From Rhizobium mesosinicum (GTDB taxonomy: Bacteria > Pseudomonadota > Alphaproteobacteria > Rhizobiales > Rhizobiaceae), in NCBI RefSeq assembly GCF_019511345.1, contig NZ_JAEUAK010000008.1, forward strand, positions 213,439-277,438: 64,000 bases of DNA, written 5' to 3'. The translations under genes and the position numbers were made by a program. How positions within the stretch are numbered: position 1 is the first letter of the stretch; each line of letters begins with the position of its first letter. Shown piece by piece: positions 8,766-17,520 of the stretch. Under the pieces are notes generated by a model, which was not told where the DNA came from, ran no database searches, and saw only the letters and a list, made by a program, of their open reading frames with translations.

Positions 8766-8912
8766 ATGATCTACGAGGAGCCGAAAACCGGCAGTTTCAC
8801 CATACCCCTCATCGCTATTCTGCTGGCGATGGCCGGGATCGTCATGCTTCTGATATCCAACGCGGGAACTCATCCGCAGGCCAGGGTGTTCGTGCAGGTG
8901 GAGCAGTCGTAA
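8766..8912 (+). CDS. 48-residue single-pass membrane protein
   Basis: ATG at 8766 after GATGGAGTGAAAA gives 48 residues: a short charged N terminus (MIYEEPKTGS), one hydrophobic helix (FTIPLIAILLAMAGIVMLLI) and a polar tail. Size, ribosome site and position 50 nt after the DUF1236-type gene support a real small protein. Function unknown. Confidence 0.6.
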   Translation: MIYEEPKTGSFTIPLIAILLAMAGIVMLLISNAGTHPQARVFVQVEQS

Positions 8913-8973
8913 ACCGGCAGCAAATAGCGAATATCTCACGTCCGATACGGGCTCGACCAGCTAGCGGATCGCC

Positions 8974-9240
8974 ATGCCGATTACAGAAGCAGACCGAATA
9001 TTGTTCAACCGGGTTTGGGCTCTTGGCGCCAAAGCGGTGAAGGACAATCGCATCTCCGAACTGACCTATGTCACGCTCAGCACGCCGACCCTGGAAGAAT
9101 ATCAGAACAGCCACGGCAAGCGGATGGCGGATTTGATCAAGGTCGTCCAGCTGGGCATCTCCGAACTGCGCGACAGCGGCGAACTCAGTGAAACCAGTGT
9201 GGATCAGGCGACCCTGCTACCGGCAAGACGGCGTACCTGA
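8974..9240 (+). CDS. Hypothetical small protein
   Basis: 88 residues, not recognised. The sequence is helical and charged (ADRILFNRVWALGAKAVKDN ... RMADLIKVVQLGISELRD), soluble, with no cysteine. Codon use is like the neighbouring genes. The ribosome site is weak (AGCGGATCGCC). It might be a small stress or adaptor protein, but nothing shows this. Confidence 0.6.
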   Translation: MPITEADRILFNRVWALGAKAVKDNRISELTYVTLSTPTLEEYQNSHGKRMADLIKVVQLGISELRDSGELSETSVDQATLLPARRRT

Positions 9241-9318
9241 ACGATCGTTCGACGGGGTGAAGGTTGACATGTTCCAGCCTGGTCGATCGCCGTCAAAAGA
9301 ACTGTCGAAGACAGGGGA

Positions 9319-9365
9319 GGGCCGGACTTTGGTCCGATTGACGCCGGTTACCGCTCCGCTAGCTC
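9319..9365. repeat. Partial copy of the 112-nt two-hairpin repeat (5' part)
   Basis: GGACTTTGGTCC followed by GATTGACGCC and CCGCTAGCTC matches the first half of the full copy at 9759-9870, but the second hairpin is missing. It lies just upstream of the KTSC-like gene, whose far side carries the full copy. Confidence 0.55.
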
Positions 9366-9420
9366 TATGTCGCGTCCGTCAGGACTGCGAATATCCGGCG
9401 TCAAAATCAGGAAGGCAACA

Positions 9421-9726
9421 ATGTTTCGGTGGCTCAGAAGCTCGAAGAACAAGACTGAGGCTGATAGCGGGGCGAAAGCATTCCGGCGTCTGACGTATGA
9501 CACGGAGACGTCGACGCTATTCCTGGAGTTTCACAGCGGCGAAACCCGAACCCATGTCGGTGTCGCACTGGGTCACATCGTCGGGCTCAAGGTTGCAGCC
9601 GACAAGCTGGCTTATTACCAGAGCCAGATCGCTCCATCCTATATGGCGCTGATAAAGACAGGCGATGAGGCGGCAGCTCCGGCTGCAGCTCCCCGCTACG
9701 CTGCCGCAGCGGCGAATGCCGTGTGA
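9421..9726 (+). CDS. KTSC-like domain protein
   Basis: 101 residues. A short basic N terminus (MFRWLRSSKNK) then a domain that follows the KTSC pattern: RRLTYDTETSTLFLEFHSGE ... VALGHIVGLKVAADKLAYYQ, ending in an alanine-rich tail. KTSC domains occur as stand-alone small proteins and beside nucleic-acid enzymes; their role is not settled. The start at 9421 follows AGGAAGGCAACA; the open frame extends to 9367 without a better ribosome site. A second, more canonical KTSC protein is at 19471-19725. Copies of the 112-nt repeat flank this gene. Confidence 0.6.
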   Translation: MFRWLRSSKNKTEADSGAKAFRRLTYDTETSTLFLEFHSGETRTHVGVALGHIVGLKVAADKLAYYQSQIAPSYMALIKTGDEAAAPAAAPRYAAAAANAV

Positions 9727-9758
9727 TCGGCGCTGCGGTCAGTTTTTCATTCCGGAGG

Positions 9759-9870
9759 TCGGACTTTAGTCCGATTGAATTGGGCGATCTGCCCGCTAGT
9801 TTTCGTTTCGCTGATGCCTCCAGAATCAGCATGAAAAGGGTGTCTCTTCCTAGTCCCGAGCACCCTTTTC
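9759..9870 (+). repeat. 112-nt two-hairpin repeat, full copy A
   Basis: Opens with the perfect palindrome TCGGACTTTAGTCCGA (9759-9774) and ends with a 10-bp stem GAAAAGGGTG (9833-9842) / CACCCTTTTC (9861-9870) around an 18-nt loop rich in CUUCC/GUCCC. A copy at 17635-17746 has exactly the same length and spacing; an expanded copy is at 28545-28680. The shape (5' hairpin, unpaired middle, 3' stem ending in CCCUUUUC) would suit a small RNA with its terminator, or a non-autonomous mobile palindrome. Confidence 0.7.
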
Positions 9871-10043
9871 GCCCCTCTGCTACAACTCCCCGTACGATCG
9901 TTTTTAAATCGCGGCCCGACGCATCCGGCTTATTGCAATTTCTGCGTTTGAATTGTAGCTGTTTTTCATTCGATACTACTGTCATTCCAAGGCGATGGTG
10001 AGTCGTCACCGCACGCGCGGCAAGCTGAAATGGGGGCATTTCA

Positions 10044-10490
10044 ATGGGGTTTACTGAAGCTGTTCGCACCGTTCTGAAAGAGAAATATGCAACCTTCTCC
10101 GGCCGGGCCTCCCGTTCGGAATACTGGTGGTTTTATCTGTTCTATGTCCTGGCGTGGATCGGATTTGGAATTGTAATCGGTGTGGCCGCCGCTGCTACTG
10201 GGGGCGAGGATGGACTTTCGTCCTTCGTCATTGGTCTCATGGTTATCGGCGGATTGGGTGTGCTTGCAAGTATTTTGCCGGTGTTGGCCGTTCAGGTTCG
10301 TCGCTTCCATGATCGCAACATTTCCGGCTGGTGGTACCTCGCGCTAATTATCCTGGGGCTCGTTCCATATGTCGGTCTGATTGCGAGCATCGCCATTTTC
10401 GTCATCAGCGTGCTTCCGGGCACTGTCGGTCCGAACAAGTTCGGCCCGGATCCGCTGCGTCCGGAAGTAAGAGCCGAGGTTTTCGCCTAA
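10044..10490 (+). CDS. DUF805 family inner-membrane protein
   Basis: 148 residues. Typical DUF805: N-terminal FSGRASRSEYWWFYLFY, then four predicted membrane helices (about residues 28-48, 58-80, 100-118, 120-138) and the conserved cytoplasmic RRFHDRNISGWW plus C-terminal GPNKFGPDP. The family is widespread and uncharacterised, probably a small membrane protein of envelope homeostasis. A diverged, broken copy follows at 10803-11239 with the same upstream DNA, so this gene is the surviving member of a tandem duplication. Confidence 0.88.
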   Translation: MGFTEAVRTVLKEKYATFSGRASRSEYWWFYLFYVLAWIGFGIVIGVAAAATGGEDGLSSFVIGLMVIGGLGVLASILPVLAVQVRRFHDRNISGWWYLALIILGLVPYVGLIASIAIFVISVLPGTVGPNKFGPDPLRPEVRAEVFA

Positions 10491-10802
10491 GGCATCGCCA
10501 TCGGGAATGTCGGTTTTGCTGGCTGCGCTGTTGCCACCGTGACCTTGTTTCGCCTTATGCAGGGGCGGGACAGGGTAGCCGGCGCGGCCGCCCGCTTCAG
10601 ACGGAAGCGAACACGTAATTCCAGCTGTGTGAAGAAATTGAACGCAAAAGCGTTTTCATTTTTGAATAGTGACGGATGCGACTGATTTATTGCAATTTCT
10701 GCGTTTTTGAATCGTAGCTGTTTCTCATTCGAAACAACTGTCATTCCAAGCGATGGTGAGAGGTTTCACCACGCTTGCAACAAGCAGAAAATGGGGCATT
10801 TT
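10491..10802. other. Spacer between tandem DUF805 copies
   Basis: Contains a terminator-like hairpin (10641-10663) and, from about 10675, a second copy of the DNA that precedes the first DUF805 gene (shared TTATTGCAATTTCTGCG, then CATTCGA.AC.ACTGTCATTCCAA). Bases 10495-10614 weakly resemble the start of the DUF4129 gene that follows the second copy, which would make the repeat unit about 755 nt long. No intact gene. Confidence 0.5.
10641..10663 (+). terminator. Rho-independent terminator candidate
   Basis: AACGC-AAAA-GCGTT followed by TTCATTTTT. Short stem but a good U tract; suitably placed downstream of the intact DUF805 gene. Confidence 0.5.
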
Positions 10803-11239
10803 ATGGGGTTTACCGAAGCTGTTCGGACGGTTCTGACGCAAAAATATGCAACCTTTTCCGGCCGGGCCTCCCGCTCGGAGTGCTGGTGGTTTCAACTGTT
10901 CTACGTGCTGGTGCTGATCGGACTTGGAATTTTGGCTGCTTTGGCCGCCGGTTCCGGTGGCCAGGGCGAACCTTCGTCATTGCCATCGGGGTCATCGCCG
11001 GACTGTTTGTACTCGCAATGATGCTGCCGCAGATGTCCCTTACGGTTCGCCGCTTCCATGACCGCAACATTTCCGGCTGGTGGTATCTCGCGATTTTCAT
11101 CGCGAACTTCATTCCCTACCTCAATGTTGTTGCGGGCCTCGCGGGCCTCGTTATTACCGTGCTCAGGGGCACGGAAGGCCCGAACAAGTTCGGACCGGAT
11201 CCGCTGCGTCCGGAGATCAGAGCGGAGGTCTTTGCCTGA
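10803..11239 (+). pseudogene. Second DUF805 copy, frameshifted
   Basis: Starts like the first copy (MGFTEAVRTVLTQKYATFSG) and ends like it (RRFHDRNISGWWYLA ... GPNKFGPDPLRPEIRAEVFA) but the two halves are in different frames. The distance from ATG to the shared CCTTCGTCATTG is 168 nt here and 178 nt in the first copy, so a net 10-nt loss near 10960-10970 causes the shift. Both halves still look well conserved, so the lesion is recent, or the two parts are still made as fragments. Confidence 0.8.
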
Positions 11240-11994
11240 GCCGCATCCTCCGTCACGCCGGCCTGCTGGTGGCTCTATCGCTGGCCTCCTCGACCCAATT
11301 TTCCCCTGCGCTGGCGCAGGAGAGCGGTAGCCAGCTGGGCGGGAAGGGCGACCGGCCTTTCGGCTCTGTCGGCAGCGAATATGCCACGCAATGCGCGTTG
11401 AATGGCGTGCGCTGCAAGCTTACCTATGGTGATGGTTCCGAAAAGCGGAAGGCTGTGCCGGACGCGACGCTTTCGCGTGAGAATCGCTCGTTTTCCACGC
11501 GGGAGCCAGCCATCGGCGGTCCCATGGGGGTCGTGCTGGTGCTTGTCGCCCTTGTCGTTGTCATCGGTCTGGCGATACGTTTCGGTAATGGCGGCGTGCT
11601 CTTGTCGTCGGCGCCGCGCGATGTGAAGAAGCGGCAGGGGCAGGCGCCGGAGAGCTGGCGCACATCGGATGCCGCGGGCGAGGAACGGCCCAATGATGTC
11701 CTGCAGCGGATTGCTGCCATGGCGGATCGCCGGCAGGCGCTCGTGCTCTTGCTGCGGCATTGCCTATTGCACGCGGCCGATGTGACGGGAACACGGCTTT
11801 TCCGCTCGGATACGGAGCGGGCGGTGTTTGCGCGTCTGCCGGCAACCATGCCCGACCGCGAGCGGCTGGAACATCTGTTGAGCGAGGCGGAACTCGTTCA
11901 TTATGGCGGTCGACCACTGCAGGAACGGCATTTCGATTCCCTTCTGGTCTCGGCGCGGGTCTTGCTGTCGATAGGCAGGCTCAGCCATGCGTAA
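11236..11994 (+). CDS. DUF4129 domain-containing membrane protein, first gene of the MoxR operon
   Basis: About 250 residues. Signal-like N terminus (GLLVALSLASSTQFSPALAQ), one central membrane helix (GVVLVLVALVVVIGLAIRFG, near residue 100), and a C-terminal cytoplasmic DUF4129 domain (LLLRHCLLHAADVTGTRLFR ... LVHYGGRPLQERHF). DUF4129 proteins are regularly encoded with MoxR ATPases and DUF58 proteins. The start is uncertain: there is no ATG in frame, GTG at 11269 would cut the signal peptide, and the frame otherwise opens within the end of the DUF805 pseudogene (CTG at 11236). The original start may have been lost or changed by the duplication. Confidence 0.75.
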   Translation: MSRILRHAGLLVALSLASSTQFSPALAQESGSQLGGKGDRPFGSVGSEYATQCALNGVRCKLTYGDGSEKRKAVPDATLSRENRSFSTREPAIGGPMGVVLVLVALVVVIGLAIRFGNGGVLLSSAPRDVKKRQGQAPESWRTSDAAGEERPNDVLQRIAAMADRRQALVLLLRHCLLHAADVTGTRLFRSDTERAVFARLPATMPDRERLEHLLSEAELVHYGGRPLQERHFDSLLVSARVLLSIGRLSHA

Positions 11995-13261
11995 TGCCGG
12001 CCCCATTCTGATCCTGTTGGCTTTGGTCGGACTTGCAGCGCTGGCGTTTTTCGGGCTGTCGCGGGACAATGATTTCGATCATTCGCCGCTCGGCAACAAG
12101 GGGCTGCAGGTTTGGCTGGAAGCCAAGGGCATTCCCGTCGTTCGCTCCGATCCGCATCTTGCCAGGGCGGGTTCGGAGCTGTCGCTGCGCATCCTTTCCC
12201 TGCCGATATCAGAGGGGGAGACTGCCGCGGCCGCAGGAGACGAAGAAAAGGGCAACGCGGGTTTCGAAGACTGGGCCTCCGAGGCGCTCAAGCAAGGGCT
12301 TCCAACGCTGATAACAATGCCGAAATGGCATGCCAGCCTCTTGAAGGACGGCATTGCCGGGCCATCGGACTTGCTGGATCTCTCTCTCCTGCAGGGCGAA
12401 CTCGACAAGATCGACTTTTCGGGGCTTCGCCTGCAGCGCAACGGGCAGGGTTTCGAAAGCGAGCAACTGGGCCTGAGCCCCGATCGGTCGGGCAGGGTTT
12501 CCCTTTATCAGGCCCAGACCTTCGACCGGACGAGCCTGCCAGAGGGATGCCGCCAGATCCTGGGCTTATCCTCGGGTGCGCTGATCGTCCGGTGCGAGGA
12601 CAACGAATATGTCGATCTGCTGTCTGACCCGGATCTCCTGAACAATCATGGACTGGCGCTTGCCGAGAACGCCGGTTTTGCGATCCTGCTGATCAACAAC
12701 CTGCGCGCCCTCAATGACAAGGGGCCCGTTTACCTCGATGCGACCGGGGCGCCGCTGGATGATACGAAACCCGTGGACGAGGGGCGCACCTACGAGCGCT
12801 CCGGCTCCGATCTCGAGCGCTTCTTCGCCTATCCGCTCTCCGTCATCTGGGGAACCCTGTTCATCGTCGTGGCGATCTGCTTCTGGCGCGGGTTCTGGCG
12901 TTTCGGGCCGCCGCTCAAGGATGCGTCGGGAAATATCGAGCTGTCGAAATCTGCGGCGATCGAAGCAACCGCCCGCCTGCTTCGCCTGTCAGGCAATGAC
13001 GGGCGGATGGTGTCGGAGTTCGTGCTCCATCTGCTTGCGGACAAGGCGCAGCTGCTCTTCGGCCCCGGAGCCGGAAACGAGGCGGGCATAGACCGGCTGT
13101 TCAAACGCCTGGCGCGCCGCGATCATGCAGCGGCGCAGGCGTTGCATTCTTCGGCTCAGGCGCTGATCGACCGTGGGCATTTGATGAAACGGGCGGATCT
13201 GCACCGCAATATCGAGACATTCAGGAAATCGCTAGGGAGCATCGACTTTGGATCTGGGTGA
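11987..13261 (+). CDS. DUF4350 domain-containing membrane protein
   Basis: 424 residues. N-terminal membrane helix (residues 5-24), then a periplasmic DUF4350 region beginning SPLGNKGLQVWLEAKGIPVV, a second membrane helix near residues 285-305 (LSVIWGTLFIVVAICFWRGF), and a C-terminal cytoplasmic part. Overlaps the previous gene by 8 nt, so translation is coupled. In MoxR operons this protein is thought to act with the DUF4129 and DUF58 members as a membrane assembly that the ATPase remodels; the substrate is unknown. Confidence 0.85.
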   Translation: MRNAGPILILLALVGLAALAFFGLSRDNDFDHSPLGNKGLQVWLEAKGIPVVRSDPHLARAGSELSLRILSLPISEGETAAAAGDEEKGNAGFEDWASEALKQGLPTLITMPKWHASLLKDGIAGPSDLLDLSLLQGELDKIDFSGLRLQRNGQGFESEQLGLSPDRSGRVSLYQAQTFDRTSLPEGCRQILGLSSGALIVRCEDNEYVDLLSDPDLLNNHGLALAENAGFAILLINNLRALNDKGPVYLDATGAPLDDTKPVDEGRTYERSGSDLERFFAYPLSVIWGTLFIVVAICFWRGFWRFGPPLKDASGNIELSKSAAIEATARLLRLSGNDGRMVSEFVLHLLADKAQLLFGPGAGNEAGIDRLFKRLARRDHAAAQALHSSAQALIDRGHLMKRADLHRNIETFRKSLGSIDFGSG

Positions 13262-14204
13262 ATTTCGCAATCTCATTGCCGCTGTCAGGGGCGAGATCGG
13301 TAAGGCGGTGCAGGGACAGGATGCGATCATCGACCTCGTGCTGATCTCGATATTCTCGGGTGGGCACTGCCTCGTGGAGGGACCTCCGGGCACGGCAAAA
13401 ACGCTGCTTGCCCGCTCGGTTTCTGCCGCCATGGCGCTCGATTACCGGCGCATCCAGTTCACGCCGGACCTGATGCCGGGCGATGTGCTCGGCGTCAATC
13501 TCTTCAACTTCCAGACCAACCAGTTTCATCTCACCAAGGGACCGGTCTTTACCGACATTCTTCTCGCCGACGAAATCAACCGTGCGCCGCCGAAGACGCA
13601 ATCGGCGCTCCTGCAGGCGATGAACGAACGGATGGTGACGCTCGATGGCGTCGATTATCCGCTCGGGCCGGATTTCTTCGTGCTCGCCACGCAGAACCCG
13701 ATCGAGCAGCAGGGCACCTATCCGCTGCCCGAGGCACAACTCGACCGTTTCCTGTTCAAACTGGTCGTGGATTTCCCTGACCGCGAGACGGAGATCTCGA
13801 TCCTGTCGCGCCATGCCGATCAGGCGCTGAAAGCCGACATAAACAAGGCAGGCATCCGGCCGCTGGTGACGAGCGAGGCGCTTGCGGCGGGTCGGGCGCT
13901 GATCGATGCGATCCATCTCGACAAGTCGATCCTGACCTATATCGTCGATCTCGTGCGCGCGACACGCTCCGATGCCGATATTCTCTATGGCGCATCGACC
14001 CGTGCTGCCGATGCGCTGGCTGCGGCCGTGCGCGTGCGGGCTGCCTTCGAGGGCCGCGACTACGGCCTGCCTGACGATGTGCAGGCGCTGCTCACGCCTG
14101 CCTTGCGCCACCGCATCGTGCTGTCGCCTTCGGCAGAGATCGACGGGCGCACGCCTGACGATGTGCTGCGCAGCCTCAGGAACCGCGTGGATGCGCCCCG
14201 GTAA
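13248..14204 (+). CDS. MoxR-family AAA+ ATPase
   Basis: 318 residues. Walker A GPPGTAKT at residues 45-52, Walker B LLADE at 105-109, followed by INRAPPKTQSALLQAMNE and a sensor region in LATQNP, all characteristic of MoxR ATPases. These act as chaperones that mature or insert partner proteins, usually DUF58/VWA proteins encoded beside them. The start codon is TTG at 13248, 14 nt inside the preceding gene, after AGGAAATCGCTAGGGAG; no ATG fits. The next gene starts at the base after its stop. Confidence 0.93.
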   Translation: MDLGEFRNLIAAVRGEIGKAVQGQDAIIDLVLISIFSGGHCLVEGPPGTAKTLLARSVSAAMALDYRRIQFTPDLMPGDVLGVNLFNFQTNQFHLTKGPVFTDILLADEINRAPPKTQSALLQAMNERMVTLDGVDYPLGPDFFVLATQNPIEQQGTYPLPEAQLDRFLFKLVVDFPDRETEISILSRHADQALKADINKAGIRPLVTSEALAAGRALIDAIHLDKSILTYIVDLVRATRSDADILYGASTRAADALAAAVRVRAAFEGRDYGLPDDVQALLTPALRHRIVLSPSAEIDGRTPDDVLRSLRNRVDAPR

Positions 14205-15512
14205 ATGCGGCCGTCCTCGCACCTGATCGCGCTTGTTCTTGCCATGGCGGCGCTGACGGTCATCGTCAGCGTGTGGTGGCGCGACATGAGCATGCCGCTC
14301 GTCTTCCTGTGGGTGGTGCTGGCGGTCGTTACGGCGGGCGATCTCGTTTTCTTGGCGCTGTCCGGCCGGATGGCTGTCGATGTCGATCTGCCGCCGCAGG
14401 GTTTTGTCGGCCACGCCGCCCCTTTCACCATCGTCATCAACAGGCAGGATGGCAAGCTGCCCGAGGCGATCGATATCCGGCTTGATGCCGCGCCGGAGCT
14501 TGTCATCGGCGAGCGTCGGATGGAGCGCGCCGATGGCGGTCCGGTGAAGACATCCTTCGATCTGCAGCTGACGCGGCGCGGGCAGTTTTCGGTCCGTGAA
14601 CTCTGGCTGAAATGGCCGTCGCGCCTCAGGCTTATCGACAGGATCGTGCGCCTGCCGGTGGCGCGCGAGATCTCAGTTGTTCCCGATATATCGCCGGTGC
14701 TCTCAGGCGCGATCAAGACGCAGATCCTGCCGCTGAAAGCCGGCCAGAAGGATTTGCGGCTGCGCGGCGAGGGCTCCGAATTCCATCAGCTGCGGGAATT
14801 TGCCGATGGCATGGACCCGCGCAGCATCGACTGGAAGCGTTCGGCGCGCATGCGCAGTCTCGTGGTGCGCGAAATGCGGGCGGAGCGAAACCACCAGATC
14901 ATCCTCTGCATCGATTCCGGGCGGCTGATGGCCGAGCAGCTCGGCGGCTTCACCAAGCTCGACCGCGCCATCAATGCCGCGCTCGCCATGTGCTGGGGGG
15001 CAGGGCTCGCCGGCGATCTCGTCGGCTTCTACAGTTTCGACAGCCGTCCGCGCCTCTTCGTGCCGGCACTGCCCGGGCGGGCAGCATTCCCGCGGCTGCA
15101 GACGGTCTGCGCGGGGCTGCGTTACGAAACGCAGGAAACCAACCATACGCTCGGCCTGACGCATCTGTCGGGACGGCTGAAGCGGCGCTCGCTGATCGTG
15201 ATCTTCTCCGATTTCGTCGATGCTATCACGGCGGAGCTGATGATCGAGAATATACAGGTGCTCGCCCGCCATCATTTCATCGTCTATGTTGCCCTGCGCG
15301 ATCCGATTCTGGCAAAACTTGTCGAACCGGAGGAGACGACGCTCGATGCCATCGCCCGCTCGGTGGCTGCCCGCCAGATCCTGCAGGAGCGGCGCGCCGT
15401 GATGGAGAAGCTCGCGCGGCTCGGCGTGCTCTGCCTCGACAGCACGCCTGAAGCGCTGACATCGGATCTCATTGCCCGCTACATCGAAATCAAATCCCGC
15501 GAGATGATATGA
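14205..15512 (+). CDS. DUF58 domain-containing protein
   Basis: 435 residues. Two adjacent N-terminal membrane helices (about residues 5-22 and 27-45), a beta-rich middle, and the DUF58 signature around residues 190-240 (REFADGMDPRSIDWKRSAR ... ILCIDSG), continuing into a VWA-like fold with an IDSGRLM metal-site variant. DUF58 proteins are the usual partners of MoxR ATPases. The stop of moxR and this ATG are adjacent (TAAATG). Confidence 0.9.
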   Translation: MRPSSHLIALVLAMAALTVIVSVWWRDMSMPLVFLWVVLAVVTAGDLVFLALSGRMAVDVDLPPQGFVGHAAPFTIVINRQDGKLPEAIDIRLDAAPELVIGERRMERADGGPVKTSFDLQLTRRGQFSVRELWLKWPSRLRLIDRIVRLPVAREISVVPDISPVLSGAIKTQILPLKAGQKDLRLRGEGSEFHQLREFADGMDPRSIDWKRSARMRSLVVREMRAERNHQIILCIDSGRLMAEQLGGFTKLDRAINAALAMCWGAGLAGDLVGFYSFDSRPRLFVPALPGRAAFPRLQTVCAGLRYETQETNHTLGLTHLSGRLKRRSLIVIFSDFVDAITAELMIENIQVLARHHFIVYVALRDPILAKLVEPEETTLDAIARSVAARQILQERRAVMEKLARLGVLCLDSTPEALTSDLIARYIEIKSREMI

Positions 15513-16588
15513 CGGATCTGCGCATCGATGACAGGACGGAGAGAGGTGCTGCGCTCAACGCCGCCGGGGTGCCGAACGACCTGCTTCGCTCGGCGCGCTT
15601 CCGGCTGGAGCGCGAAGCCCACTGGCGCCAGCTGGACGAGCTGGTGAGCCGGGCGGAAAAAGGCGGCGTGGCGGCACTAAGCTATAATGAGGTACGCAAT
15701 CTCGCTGCCGGATACAGGCAGGCGATGAATTCGCTCTCCGTGGCGCGCGATATTTCGCTCGACCGGGCGCTGGTCGCTTATCTGGAAAGCCTCTGCGCGC
15801 GCGCCTATCTCGTCGTCTATGCGCCACAGGAAAGCCTTGGCGGGTTGATGTCCCGCCTGCTGCTCAAGGGTATTCCGCAGGCGGTGCGCCGTTCGGCCCT
15901 GCCTCTGTTGATCGGCTTTCTCGCACTCGTCCTCGGCGCTTTGGCCGGCTACAGGCTCTGCAGCAGCGATCCGAGCTGGTTTTATACGTTCGTGCCCCCC
16001 GGTATGGCCGATCTGCGCACGCCGGATGCCTCCGCCGAATATCTGCGCTCCACGATCTACGGCAATGAACGGCATGAGAGCGACGGGCTTGCCGCCTTTT
16101 CGGCCTATCTCTTCTCTCACAATACGGGCATTGCCATGCTGATCTTTGCGCTCGGCGTCTTCCTGTCGGTGCCGAGCTTCATCCTGACCTTCTACAATGG
16201 CCTGATCCTCGGCGCCTTCTTCGCGATGTTCCGGCAGAAGGGGCTGGGCTACGACGTCTTTGCCTGGCTTTCCATTCACGGCGTCACCGAGCTTGCGGCG
16301 ATCTCCATTGCCTGCGCCGGCGGAGCAGGGCTCGGGCTTGCCGTGCTTCTTCCGGGTGCGCGAACGCGCAGGGACGCGCTGCGCCATCAGGCGCATGATG
16401 CGGTCAAGCTCGCGATCCTGGCAGCCCTCATGCTCGTCGTGGCAGGCTTTATCGAAGGGTTCCTGCGCCAGCTTGTGCAGGAGCCGGTCTGGCGGCTTGC
16501 CATCGGCTGGGGCATGGGTGTCTTCTGGGCCGGCTGGCTGGTGCTGGGAGGGCGTGAGGACAAAGCCTCGCGTGAGCAGGCACGATGA
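15509..16588 (+). CDS. SpoIIM/DUF95-like stage II sporulation protein M family membrane protein
   Basis: 359 residues. Soluble N-terminal ~120 residues followed by several membrane helices (about residues 133-150, 205-235, 250-280, 300-320, 330-350). The pattern LFSHNTGIAMLIFALGVFLS ... YNGLILGAFF ... HGVTELAAI is typical of the SpoIIM family, found in many non-sporulating bacteria. ATGA overlap with the DUF58 gene. Probably part of the same membrane complex as the other operon products; no enzymatic motif seen. Confidence 0.87.
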   Translation: MTDLRIDDRTERGAALNAAGVPNDLLRSARFRLEREAHWRQLDELVSRAEKGGVAALSYNEVRNLAAGYRQAMNSLSVARDISLDRALVAYLESLCARAYLVVYAPQESLGGLMSRLLLKGIPQAVRRSALPLLIGFLALVLGALAGYRLCSSDPSWFYTFVPPGMADLRTPDASAEYLRSTIYGNERHESDGLAAFSAYLFSHNTGIAMLIFALGVFLSVPSFILTFYNGLILGAFFAMFRQKGLGYDVFAWLSIHGVTELAAISIACAGGAGLGLAVLLPGARTRRDALRHQAHDAVKLAILAALMLVVAGFIEGFLRQLVQEPVWRLAIGWGMGVFWAGWLVLGGREDKASREQAR

Positions 16589-17502
16589 GAGAGCGGGACC
16601 AGTCAGTCAAGGACGGCAAGGACGGCAGGCGCCTCCAGCAGTTCATCCCGCCGGAGGGTGTTCCGGTCACGCTCGCCATCGCCTCGCTCGGAAGCCGTGT
16701 CGGCGCGCAGATCCTCGACATCATCTTCACCTCGCTGGTCATCGTCATCTGCGTATTTGCCGTCATCCTCACCGGGGGCTTGCCGGAGAACGCCTCTGCG
16801 ATCCTCATCATCCTCCTGGGGTTCCTGCTGCGCACGCCCTATTACGTCCTCTCGGAGCTCATCTGGAACGGCCGCACGCTCGGGAAAAGGATCACCGGCA
16901 TCCGCGTCATCAACGTGGACGGGCGGCGCCTGACCCCACATCAGGTGACCGCCCGCAATCTGATGAAAGAGGTGGAAATCTTCACGCCGACCGCGCTCCT
17001 GTTTTCGATCGGCTCGCAATCCTCCTGGGAAGACGCCCTCACGGTTCTCTGGCTTCTGGCGGTCGTCATCGTCCCGCTCGCCAACCGCCGCCGGCAGCGC
17101 ATCGGCGATATGATCGCCGGCACGCTCGTGGTCGACAATCCGCGCTCCGTGCTGCTGTCGGACCTCGCGCTGGCTGCCTCCGCCAAGACTTCATCGCAGG
17201 CGGCTTTCGAATTCCAGCCCGACCATCTCGATATCTACGGCAAGTACGAGCTGCAGACTTTGGAGGACGTGCTTCGCGACACGACGAAGAACTCGAACCA
17301 CGAAGAGATCGTCAAGATCGTGCGCACGATTACGAGACGGATCCGCTATGAGGACCCGGTGAAGCCCGGTCAGGAGCTTGTGTTCCTCAACGAGTTCTAT
17401 CGGGCGCAGCGCGAGCATCTGGAGAGCCTGAAGCTGTTCGGGACGCTGCGCGAGAATAAGTATCACGAGCATACGAAAACAGAGGCGAAGAAGCTTGTTT
17501 GA
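16585..17502 (+). CDS. RDD family membrane protein, last gene of the MoxR operon
   Basis: 305 residues. An RDD domain (residues about 25-175) with RVGAQILDIIFTSLVIVI, membrane helices near 40-60, 68-90 and 130-160, and the usual NGRTLGKRITGIRVI motif; then a ~130-residue charged cytoplasmic tail. RDD proteins have been linked to ion/proton exchange, but most are unassigned. ATGA overlap with the SpoIIM-like gene. The downstream RIME-like palindromes mark the end of the operon. Confidence 0.88.
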   Translation: MRERDQSVKDGKDGRRLQQFIPPEGVPVTLAIASLGSRVGAQILDIIFTSLVIVICVFAVILTGGLPENASAILIILLGFLLRTPYYVLSELIWNGRTLGKRITGIRVINVDGRRLTPHQVTARNLMKEVEIFTPTALLFSIGSQSSWEDALTVLWLLAVVIVPLANRRRQRIGDMIAGTLVVDNPRSVLLSDLALAASAKTSSQAAFEFQPDHLDIYGKYELQTLEDVLRDTTKNSNHEEIVKIVRTITRRIRYEDPVKPGQELVFLNEFYRAQREHLESLKLFGTLRENKYHEHTKTEAKKLV

Positions 17503-17520
17503 GTGGCTGAGAGCCGCAAG

